This document shows positions 1-6,068 of a stretch of 6,973 nucleotides of DNA, piece by piece (within the stretch, counting starts at the first letter, position 1; the number at the start of each line of letters is the position of its first letter). Under the pieces are notes generated by a model, which ran no database searches, was not told the DNA's origin, and worked only from the letters and a program-made list of their open reading frames with translations. The translations under genes and the position numbers were made by a program. Source of the stretch: Nitrosopumilaceae archaeon (GTDB taxonomy: Archaea; Thermoproteota; Nitrososphaeria; Nitrososphaerales; Nitrosopumilaceae); the NCBI GenBank assembly GCA_021296165.1, contig JAGWAW010000034.1, positions 12,355 through 19,327 on the forward strand. The letters run 5' to 3'.

Positions 1-174
1 GTAGTTGCCTTCGTTCAGGTTGAGCTCCAGAGCCCAGAGGTGTCCCATGGTCTCTTCTAGACCGCCTGCGAGATCTACCTTCTCCTGATCGTATGCAAAC
101 GCAATAGATGTGGCAGGTACAAGGGCAAGTGCCGTAATTATTGTAATTGTCAGCATTTTGTTTGCTTCTATCAT
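1..174 (-). CDS. N-terminal fragment of a secreted protein (runs off the left edge)
   Basis: Reading the minus strand from ATG at 174-172 gives 58 uninterrupted codons to the window edge. Residues 1-27 form a signal peptide: K6, a hydrophobic core (LTITIITALALVPA) and a likely cleavage site after A25-F-A27, so the mature protein starts near Y28 and would sit outside the membrane. The mature part seen (KVDLAGGLEETMGHLWALEL, then NLNEGNY) is predicted amphipathic helix. Its spacing of Leu/Ala followed by a G-N/D turn recalls the helical ectodomain repeats of the FTR1-like permease encoded divergently at 1454. A TATA-like box centred 28 nt upstream favours M1; M7 (ATG at 156) is the alternative and would also give a good signal peptide. 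The product beyond residue 58 is unknown. Gene reality is likely; the link to iron uptake is inference from a short, weak similarity. Confidence 0.75.
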   Translation of the reverse strand, partial: MIEANKMLTITIITALALVPATSIAFAYDQEKVDLAGGLEETMGHLWALELNLNEGNY

Positions 175-197
175 TATCGCACGTTCGGCAATACACC

Positions 198-206
198 TAA
201 TTTAAG
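198..206 (-). promoter_or_regulatory. TATA-like box for the left secreted-protein gene
   Basis: The minus strand reads CTTAAATTA, preceded by purine/A-rich CAAA-type sequence resembling a BRE. Its centre (about 202) is 28 nt from the ATG at 174, the distance expected when an archaeal transcript starts at or next to the start codon. No Shine-Dalgarno-like GGAGG lies just upstream of the ATG, which agrees with a leaderless mRNA. Prediction from sequence and spacing only. Confidence 0.5.
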
Positions 207-229
207 CAAACTGTGCTGTCATATTATTA

Positions 230-261
230 TATTCTATATTTGTATTCTATATTTGTATTCT
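230..261. repeat. Tandem 13-bp AT-rich repeat, about 2.5 copies
   Basis: TATTCTATATTTG occurs at 230-242 and again at 243-255 without a mismatch, followed by a partial third copy (TATTCT, 256-261). It is embedded in the most AT-rich part of an otherwise GC-rich window, upstream of the minus-strand secreted-protein gene. The units contain TATA-like cores, so they could be multiple promoter elements, a regulator-binding array or simple slippage. The repeat is directly visible; its function is not. Confidence 0.8.
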
Positions 262-271
262 GCGAGCATAT

Positions 272-295
272 TAGAAAATTCGTGCTAGAACATTC
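272..295. repeat. Imperfect 10-bp direct repeat, 14-bp period
   Basis: TAGAAAATTC (272-281) recurs as TAGAACATTC (286-295) with one mismatch. It follows the 13-bp tandem repeat. Short spaced repeats like this can be operator half-sites, but in AT-rich DNA chance is a fair explanation. Confidence 0.35.
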
Positions 296-320
296 ACATT
301 CCAAACCGATGGGACTGTTT

Positions 321-357
321 TAGATCTTAACCGCGTGGCCGGACCGAAAAAGATCTA
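321..357. repeat. 8-bp inverted repeat with 21-nt spacer
   Basis: TAGATCTT at 321-328 is exactly complementary to AAGATCTA at 350-357. The spacer is GC-rich (contains GTGGCCGGACC). It could be a hairpin, a dimeric protein-binding site, or coincidence. It is not placed after any recognisable gene end, so I do not call it a terminator. Confidence 0.4.
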
Positions 358-883
358 TATTCTGATACCCTCCGCACCCCCATGGCAAGAGATACAATAT
401 AAGAAAGGATGCCAGCGAGACGTGGTCCGCTTCTGACTCTGTTTACGCTGTTTGTCCACAACGAAACAGCCAAACCGTTCCAGATTGGATGGTGTCACTG
501 AGGTGTTTTGCCCCAACAGTGAACGGAAGAATGTTGCCAAATACTGTCATTGTCGGGAGTAGACATAGCGATACACATGCAATGGAGGTCCGGTGCAAAA
601 TCGGTCGACGGCATAACCGACCCGCACTTGCATCTAGCCCGTCAGCCCGGCCGCTCCGGCGGTCCAGCACGAGCGGCGCGGAGCCGAGTATTGTGTCCAC
701 GCCGCAACGATCACCGCTCAAACAGACCCGAACCGTGGCACACCGCATGGTCGTGTCTTGCTGCGGTTGCATGCAAGCCGCGTCCTAGCCCAGCGCCGGT
801 TGGGTCTGCAAAAGCCCCCTGTGGCTTGCGCCCCATAGCACGTGTATGAAAATCCCCCATCAACCGGCTTTGCCGCAGAACCG
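358..883. other. Stretch with no recognisable gene
   Basis: About 525 bases between the inverted repeat and the SPFH pseudogene. Open frames exist on both strands (for example plus 489-788 and minus 772-443), but their translations are rich in Arg, Ser, Cys and Pro, lack hydrophobic or helical periodicity, and resemble no family I know. I see no tRNA, CRISPR or clear insertion-sequence ends. Given the decayed gene immediately next to it, this may be further gene wreckage too eroded to identify by eye. Confidence 0.5.
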
Positions 884-1335
884 CTATTTGGTGCTAGGTT
901 CGTCCTTTATGGTTGGTTTCCTTGACTGCGCTTCTAAAATCACCGCGGCCGGCTCCTCGTTCACTATGACGGTCGATATTTTGGCGTCTGGCGCCATGAC
1001 GAACTTCGTGCACCCCTAGAGACGCTCTCCATGACGCGCAACCTCGCTTGTGTCTGGGCGTTTCCGATGAGATGTTTGTCGGCAGCATCATTGGCCATCT
1101 CTACCCCCCTGCCTTGGCTTCGGCAACCGTCGCTATCGCCCATACCTTACCCTCGGCAATATTGCGGCGCGCTTCTCGTCGTCGGCCTTGGTTTCAGCGG
1201 CCGTGGCAAAGCCCAAGGCGGCATACTTCTCGTTTTCTGCCCTGATGACCACATTCATAGTACCTGAACGTTCTCCGGCGGCTGGATCTCCTTCAATTCC
1301 ACCTGGACGATGCCTGACTGGTTTCCGATAATACG
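884..1335 (-). pseudogene. Decayed C-terminal half of an SPFH/stomatin (slipin-like) protein
   Basis: Minus-strand pieces in changing frames together read like the end of the SPFH domain and the coiled-coil tail of a stomatin/slipin. At 1335-1261 is an SGI-VQ segment followed by VELKEIQPPENVQV. A one-base loss at about 1260 moves to 1258-1160, which contains AENEKYAALGFATAAETKA then DDEKRAAI. A second shift near 1160 gives IAEGKVW...VAEAKA. A third shift at the six-base C-run 1104-1109 (TAG at 1103-1101 in the old frame) gives VEMANDAADKHLIGNAQTQ then ARLRVMES. A fourth shift near 1013 gives TKFVMAPDAKISTVIV and a plausible natural end at the TAG at 886-884. The N-terminal membrane anchor and most of the SPFH domain are missing; upstream lies the FTR1 gene in the other direction. 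Intact members form membrane-associated oligomers, often beside NfeD, which I do not see here. Four shifts plus truncation make sequencing error an unlikely sole cause. The upper boundary (about 1302-1335) is uncertain. Confidence 0.85.
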
Positions 1336-1420
1336 AAACAGGCGGAAAACCTGGCGCCGAGGCAGAATTCTCCTCTAATTTAGATCATGCTTGTTACACA
1401 ATGTTAGAATTAGCCCTAAT

Positions 1421-1430
1421 GTTAATAGAA
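1421..1430 (+). promoter_or_regulatory. TATA-like box for the FTR1-like permease gene
   Basis: GTTAATAGAA is centred about 28 nt before the ATG at 1454, matching the spacing of the other two promoter-like boxes in the window. No Shine-Dalgarno sequence precedes 1454. A second AT-rich candidate, CTAATTTAGA at 1374-1383, would give a leader of roughly 45 nt. Prediction only. Confidence 0.4.
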
Positions 1431-1453
1431 ACCGCGCTCGGGCGGCGTATTTG

Positions 1454-3679
1454 ATGGGGCGGTACTATGTTCATGCCTTGATCGCCCTTACTATAATTTC
1501 CGCCGTTTCGCTTGTGCAGTCTCCGCAGACGGGAGCATATGGTACCAGTCATGAGGCGCAGCTACACTCCATAGAGATGGCCAGAGTCGGGCTGGATGCT
1601 GCCCAGTCGTCCCTGGATTCGGGCGATGCCGAGGGAGCGGCGCACGCGGCTGGCTTTGCCGCAGAGCAGTTTGTGCTGGACATGGAACGGCACAGGGCGG
1701 CCAATCCTAGCCTGACCGCCGAGATACACCTGGCGCTGCTGGACCTGCCGCCTGCAATACAAAGCCAATCGTCTAACATCGAGGCGGACATGGCCGCCAC
1801 ATACCGGATGCTGGAGGGATTTGACGCGCCGGCGGCGGACCTGCGCCTCACGGTATCGGCGCTGCTGGGCGCCGCCGAGGAGCAGTACGCCATGTACGAC
1901 AGGGACGGCGTGGATTCGGCGTACGACCTGTCCTGGCGCCTCTTTGAGAGGGCGGACGCCATATTCAGGACCGATGCCGACCCCGACGTCATGTGGGACA
2001 GGGAGCAGATCTCCTTCTTTGACGACATAAGCGAGGCGGTCTCCGAGAGGGCCAGCTTCGTGCGGGTGGGCACTTTGGTAAGCGCCATACAGAGGGACAT
2101 TGCGGGGACCGAGACCGCCGTCCTGGACCAGGCCCGGCTGTACGCAAATATCCGGGACCTGTACTCCCGCATGCTTGCGGCCGTGGACAACGGAGATTAC
2201 AATACCGCCGAGGAGCTGGCAATAGAGGCATACCTGGAGAACTTTGAGCACCTGGAGCCGGCCCTAGAGGCGGTCGATGCCGAGTTCATGTACGCGCTGG
2301 AGATAGACATGCGCGAGGAGCTTCGCATCATGCTAAAGAGGGAGATTCCTACCGACGAGATACGTGAATTCGTTGAGGGGTCCATTCTGGTAGATCTGGA
2401 GAAGGGTGAGATCATGACCGCGGCGTACCTCCAGGAGACCGCGGGGACGGCGCCCGAGCCCGTCCAGAGAGAGACGGCCGAGCGCGGCAGTACGACCGGC
2501 GAGCAGCAGGCAGCCGTGAGGGACGAGATAGACTTCATACGCGAGAGCCTGCGCGAGATGCAGGCGCACTACAGAAACGGCGACTACGAGTCCGCATACG
2601 CGGCGGCAAGGACGGCATACCTGGACAGCTACGAGCACGTTGAGATCCCACTGCGGCCCATCGACCCGGACTTTACCCTGGAGGTCGAGTACCAGTTTGC
2701 GGAGCTGAGGAACCTCATAAAGGAGAGGGCACCCCATGAGGAGATCGGCGGGGTGGCCACCGCCATAGAGAGGAACCTGGACGAGTCAGAGCGGCTGGTG
2801 ACCGGAACCGGACAGGTGGCCCCGCTTATAGCATTCTCGGCGTCATTTGCAATAATATTCAGAGAGGGGCTAGAGTCCGTACTGATACTGGGCGCCATAA
2901 TCACATATCTGGAGGCCTCCAGAAACTCCCGGTTCAAGCCGTACGTGCACTACGGCATAGTGGCGGCCATAGGGGCGACTGCCGTGACATGGGTGGTGGC
3001 CTCGTACATAGTGGAGATATCAGGGGCAAACCGGGAGCTCATCGAGGCGGTGGCCGCCCTCTCGGCCACCGGCGTGCTCTTCTACGTGAGCTTCTGGATA
3101 CTCAACAAGATAGAACACAAGAAGTGGATGGAGTTCGTAAAGGCAAAGGTGTGGCAGGCCACCACCACCGGGGGTGTCATGGTCTTTTCAATGCTCTCGT
3201 TCTTCACCGTATACAGGGAGGGCTTTGAGACCGTGCTGTTCTACCAGGCGATGCTCGGCTTTGCAAAGTATATGGAGGCGTACGTGGGCGCCGGGTTCGC
3301 CGTGGGGATAGCCTCGCTCTTGCTGCTGTACTTTGTGATGCGCAGGCTGGGTAGGCGGCTGCCGCTCAGGGCGCTGTTCGGGCTGACCATGGGGATAGGA
3401 GCATACCTCTCGATAGCCTTCCTAGGAAACGCCGTAAGGGAGCTCCAGGTGCTGGACATAGTTCCATATACCAGCATGCTCGGCACCATCCCCAGGCTTG
3501 ACATCAACATGGCCACGATGACCGGAATATACCCGACGCTGGAGACGGTGGTGGCGCAGGTAGTGCTGCTGGCGGTGTACCTGGTGGCCGCCGGGTATGT
3601 GCTGATACTGCGCCCCAAGAGGGAGAGGGCCATGCAGCAGATGAGAAAGTCAAGGGGCGCGGGCGCCGAGGACATGTGA
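1454..3679 (+). CDS. FTR1/EfeU-family iron permease with large extracellular helical domain
   Basis: 741 residues from ATG 1454; the frame is open to TTG at 1391, but those codons look non-coding and a signal peptide starts at M1 (ALIALTIISAVSLVQSPQTGA, cleavage near residue 28). Residues 30-455 are a charged, Ala/Glu-rich helical ectodomain containing an obvious duplication (about 222-315 and 351-443). Residues 462-718 are the permease, with about seven membrane segments. It carries both family-defining glutamate motifs, R470-E-G-L-E474 in segment 1 and R588-E-G-F-E592 in segment 4, which in FTR1/EfeU proteins bind and pass iron. The C-terminus is basic (RPKRERAMQQ) and presumably cytoplasmic. 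Yeast Ftr1 and E. coli EfeU lack such a large front domain, though some prokaryotic FTR1 proteins have an N-terminal extracellular region. The next gene begins six bases after its stop, suggesting co-transcription. Transport of Fe is inferred from family; the oxidation partner is not in the window. Confidence 0.9.
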   Translation: MGRYYVHALIALTIISAVSLVQSPQTGAYGTSHEAQLHSIEMARVGLDAAQSSLDSGDAEGAAHAAGFAAEQFVLDMERHRAANPSLTAEIHLALLDLPPAIQSQSSNIEADMAATYRMLEGFDAPAADLRLTVSALLGAAEEQYAMYDRDGVDSAYDLSWRLFERADAIFRTDADPDVMWDREQISFFDDISEAVSERASFVRVGTLVSAIQRDIAGTETAVLDQARLYANIRDLYSRMLAAVDNGDYNTAEELAIEAYLENFEHLEPALEAVDAEFMYALEIDMREELRIMLKREIPTDEIREFVEGSILVDLEKGEIMTAAYLQETAGTAPEPVQRETAERGSTTGEQQAAVRDEIDFIRESLREMQAHYRNGDYESAYAAARTAYLDSYEHVEIPLRPIDPDFTLEVEYQFAELRNLIKERAPHEEIGGVATAIERNLDESERLVTGTGQVAPLIAFSASFAIIFREGLESVLILGAIITYLEASRNSRFKPYVHYGIVAAIGATAVTWVVASYIVEISGANRELIEAVAALSATGVLFYVSFWILNKIEHKKWMEFVKAKVWQATTTGGVMVFSMLSFFTVYREGFETVLFYQAMLGFAKYMEAYVGAGFAVGIASLLLLYFVMRRLGRRLPLRALFGLTMGIGAYLSIAFLGNAVRELQVLDIVPYTSMLGTIPRLDINMATMTGIYPTLETVVAQVVLLAVYLVAAGYVLILRPKRERAMQQMRKSRGAGAEDM
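2117..2785 (+). repeat. Internal duplication in the FTR1 ectodomain
   Basis: Two copies about 129 residues apart align almost without gaps. Copy 1 has N246-G-D-Y249, then A259-Y-L-E-N-F-E-H-L-E268 and AVDAEF; copy 2 has N375-G-D-Y378, then A388-Y-L-D-S-Y-E-H-V-E397 and PIDPDF. Both continue into a helix of the form E.R.(M/L)(L/I)K.R/E....(D/E)EI. A more diverged relative appears near residues 39-75 (LDSGDAEGAAHAAGFAAEQF). The shared EH-x-E cluster is acidic and could contact metal, but that is inference. The DNA copies have diverged, so this is an old protein-level duplication. Confidence 0.8.
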
Positions 3680-3685
3680 TTCCGG

Positions 3686-5830
3686 ATGGGCGGGACGGAC
3701 TATACAGCCGGGGCTCGGTGCAGTGAGAAGCGCATCAGGGTCGGAATAGACGTGGGCGGGACGTTCACCAAGGCCGTGGCAATGGATGTGACAACAGGAA
3801 AGATGGTGGCAAAGTCCACCGTGCCGACCACCCATAACTCCGAAAAGGGCGTCTCGGCTGGAATAGTGGCGGCGCTCGGCAACATCCTCGCGGAGTCTGG
3901 CATCAAACTGCACGAGATAGAAGCGATCTCGCACAGCACCACCCAGGCCATAAACGCGCTGCTGGAGGCGGACGTGCACAAGGTCGGAATCGTATCGATG
4001 GGTGTCGGTCCGACGAAAAAGGACGTGGTCAAAAGGACCCGCCTAGACAACGAAAAGACCGGCCCGGGCAAGAGCCTGAGGACGTGCCACACATTCCTGG
4101 ACACGTCCCACCTGATAACCAAGGAGGAGGTGGGCGAGGCAGTCAAGATGCTCCGCGGCGAGGGGGCCGAGGCCATCGTCGCAACCGAGGCGTTCGGTGT
4201 AGACGATCCCTCCAACGAGTTGTTCGTGATGAACGAGGCAGCCAAGATGGGCGTGCCGTCCACCGCGTCCCACGAGATCTCCGGCATATACGGGCTGGAG
4301 ATCAGGACGTTGACCTCGGTGATAAACGCCAGCGTGCTGCCCAAGACGCTCCAGGTTGCCAACTTTGTGGAGGAGGGGATCCGCAGGATGGGCGTGGCAT
4401 CCCCCCTGATGGTCATGAAGGGGGACGGCGGCGTCACCAGCATGGACACCTTCAGGACAAAGCCCATCCTGACCATACTCTCCGGGCCGGCTGCCAGCGT
4501 CGCCGGTGCCCTACTGCACCTCAGGATCACGAACGGCATATTCATAGAGGTGGGCGGAACCAGCACAAACATCTGCGTCATACGGGAAGGCAAGCCCGAG
4601 TTCCGCTACGTCATGATAAGAGACCACCCCACCTGCATCCGGTCCATGGACGTCAGGATAGTCGGCGTCGCGGGCGGGAGCATGGTCAGGCTGTCCAGGG
4701 GCAGGATATCGGCGGTCGGGCCCCGGAGCGCCCACATCGCCGGACTGACATACTCGTGCTTTGCGGATCCGAAAGACCTGGAGACAGGACAGATCGTCAC
4801 CGTCAGGCCGAAAGATGGGGACGAGGAGTACGCGTGCATCCGGTGCGACGGGAACACCTACGCCATCACCAACACCTGCGCCGCCAACGCGTTGGAGATG
4901 ATCGATGACGGGGACTATTCTCTCGCAAACGCAAAGTCGGCCAAGATATCCATGAAAAAGATTGGAGAGGAGATGGGCGTGTCATACTTTGAGGCGGCGC
5001 AGTCCATAATCCAGACTTCCTCGTTTGATATAATGAAGACCGTTGCCAGGATCCTCAAGGACTACAAGATGGATTCGGCCACGGAGATAATAGGTGGGGG
5101 AGGGGGCGCGTCGGTACTGGCGCCGTTCGTGGCAAAGCAGATGGGGGCCCCGTACCGCAAGGCAGAGCAGGCCGAAGTCATATCGTCCGTGGGCGTGGCC
5201 TTGTCCATGTTGCAGGAGGAGCAGGAGGTGTCGATGGTCGACCCCACGCCCGAGATGATATCACGGGAGCACAACAGGGTCCGGGCCGCCCTGGTGGACA
5301 AGGGGGCGATTCCCGAGTCGGTGGCGATAGACAGCAAGTTCATTCCGGACAAGGCCATACTCAGGATCACGGCCGTCGGAAACGTCGAGATGGACGGCGG
5401 CGCGGCAAGGAATGTCTTTACGCAGGACGAGGCGATGGGGCGCGCAGCCGAGATCATGGGGGCGGATACGGATACGGTCAAACTCATATTCAAATCGGGC
5501 CACTACTTTGTGTTTGGCGCGAACGTAAAAGAGAAGCGGCTACTGGGCAAAAAGGAGAAGCAACGGGTCGTGGCGCTGGACATGTTCGGCAGGCCAAAGA
5601 TATCCATAAGGAACGGCAAGGTGTTCTGCGGGGACCGGAAAACCGTCACCGGATCCTTGGACTTGTTTTTCGACTCGAAGCACTTTGGAATAATGCCGGG
5701 TGTCCACCTGGTCAACAGCATTAAGGCGATGGATTTTTCCGGCCTGACGTCCAGGTCGCACGTCATGGCCGCCGTGAGCGGCGAGCTTGCCGACGGCGAG
5801 GACGGCATGGTGGTCGTGGACATGTCCTAG
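3686..5830 (+). CDS. HyuA-type hydantoinase/oxoprolinase-family protein
   Basis: 714 residues, close to the usual 680-720 of HyuA (N-methylhydantoinase A / 5-oxoprolinase alpha-type) proteins. No in-frame alternative start lies between ATG 3686 and the first conserved motif. The N-terminal domain opens with the sugar-kinase-like phosphate loop G20-I-D-V-G-G-T-F-T28 and contains S82-HSTTQAINALL-E94, typical of Hydant_A_N. The main domain has M242-VMKGDGG-249, SGPAAS (266-271), E288-VGGTSTN-295 and the glycine-rich IIGGGGGASVLAP (468-480). Characterised relatives use ATP to open cyclic amides such as 5-oxoproline or hydantoins and normally need a HyuB subunit, which is absent here; the substrate is therefore unknown. 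The usual GGTSTD reads GGTSTN (N295), which may affect catalysis. No signal peptide or membrane segment, so cytoplasmic. It lies six bases after the permease gene, likely the same transcript. Confidence 0.88.
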   Translation: MGGTDYTAGARCSEKRIRVGIDVGGTFTKAVAMDVTTGKMVAKSTVPTTHNSEKGVSAGIVAALGNILAESGIKLHEIEAISHSTTQAINALLEADVHKVGIVSMGVGPTKKDVVKRTRLDNEKTGPGKSLRTCHTFLDTSHLITKEEVGEAVKMLRGEGAEAIVATEAFGVDDPSNELFVMNEAAKMGVPSTASHEISGIYGLEIRTLTSVINASVLPKTLQVANFVEEGIRRMGVASPLMVMKGDGGVTSMDTFRTKPILTILSGPAASVAGALLHLRITNGIFIEVGGTSTNICVIREGKPEFRYVMIRDHPTCIRSMDVRIVGVAGGSMVRLSRGRISAVGPRSAHIAGLTYSCFADPKDLETGQIVTVRPKDGDEEYACIRCDGNTYAITNTCAANALEMIDDGDYSLANAKSAKISMKKIGEEMGVSYFEAAQSIIQTSSFDIMKTVARILKDYKMDSATEIIGGGGGASVLAPFVAKQMGAPYRKAEQAEVISSVGVALSMLQEEQEVSMVDPTPEMISREHNRVRAALVDKGAIPESVAIDSKFIPDKAILRITAVGNVEMDGGAARNVFTQDEAMGRAAEIMGADTDTVKLIFKSGHYFVFGANVKEKRLLGKKEKQRVVALDMFGRPKISIRNGKVFCGDRKTVTGSLDLFFDSKHFGIMPGVHLVNSIKAMDFSGLTSRSHVMAAVSGELADGEDGMVVVDMS

Positions 5831-5851
5831 GCAGGGTGAATCTGCATGTAG

Positions 5852-5870
5852 CGCCCGTCCGCGACGGGCG
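5852..5870 (+). other. Perfect 8-bp GC hairpin after the HyuA-like gene
   Basis: CGCCCGTC (5852-5859), loop CGC, GACGGGCG (5863-5870), beginning 21 bases after the stop codon. It has no T-run directly behind it, so it is not a classic intrinsic terminator; it may stabilise the 3' end of the transcript. Confidence 0.55.
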
Positions 5871-5915
5871 GCCGGGTGAGGATGCGGCCGGCGGCGGCTG
5901 ACCGGTAAAAAATGC

Positions 5916-5947
5916 GCGGCCGTTGCTGGCCGCATGTCGATATTTTT
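5916..5947 (+). terminator. Possible transcription end: GC hairpin followed by T-run
   Basis: GCGGCC (5916-5921) can pair with GGCCGC (5928-5933) around a six-base loop, and a run of five T lies at 5943-5947. Archaeal termination depends mainly on T-rich tracts in the coding strand, so the T-run is the more relevant part, although five T is weak. The right arm can alternatively pair with ATGCGGCC at 5882-5889. Position between two same-strand genes with a promoter-like box for the second supports termination here. Confidence 0.35.
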
Positions 5948-6038
5948 GGAACCGACCACATCCTCCGTGCACAAAGCCTCCCCGTCTCGTACGGTCGCCG
6001 CTTTCGGGAGTGCGCGCCACAATGGTTGGGGGCGCCGC

Positions 6039-6045
6039 TTTTTTA
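6039..6045 (+). promoter_or_regulatory. TATA-like box for the regulator gene
   Basis: CTTTTTTACC contains the AT-only core TTTTTTA (6039-6045) in a strongly GC-rich surrounding. Its centre is 27 nt before ATG 6069, again the leaderless spacing. This decides against the upstream in-frame ATG at 5934, whose extra 45 codons span this element and look non-coding. Confidence 0.5.
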
Positions 6046-6068
6046 CCGCTGGCTCGTCGGGCTGTGTG

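Noticed and set aside
443..772. Open frame of 109 codons on the minus strand
   Set aside because: Considered as a remnant of a transposase or of an NfeD-like partner of the SPFH relic. No catalytic pattern, membrane helices or family motif is visible.
489..788. Open frame of 99 codons on the plus strand between the divergent genes
   Set aside because: Arg/Ser/Pro-rich translation without domain pattern, no promoter or start signal, overlapping similar-length frames on the other strand; typical of GC-rich non-coding DNA.
894..1091. Minus-strand open frame of 65 codons overlapping the SPFH relic
   Set aside because: It is out of the ancestral frame for most of its length; the conserved SPFH residues are read in the neighbouring frames.
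175..1390. Possible tRNA, CRISPR or insertion sequence in the long intergenic region
   Set aside because: No cloverleaf with a GGTTC-type T-arm and CCA-side pairing, no regularly spaced repeats beyond the 13-bp tandem, and no terminal inverted repeats with target-site duplication were found by eye.
1391..1453. TTG start at 1391 for the permease
   Set aside because: It would put 21 polar residues before the signal peptide and place the likely TATA box inside the gene.
1562..2251. Long antisense open frames inside the permease gene
   Set aside because: Shadow of strong codon bias in the plus-strand gene, which has clear signal peptide, duplication and FTR1 motifs; the antisense products match nothing.
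3700..4593. 297-codon antisense frame opposite the HyuA-like gene
   Set aside because: Mirror of the coding frame caused by GC-rich codon use; the sense strand carries all family motifs.
5934..6068. N-terminal extension of 45 codons on the regulator
   Set aside because: The extension spans the TATA-like box and a hairpin arm and its translation looks non-coding; the winged helix starts just after M at 6069.
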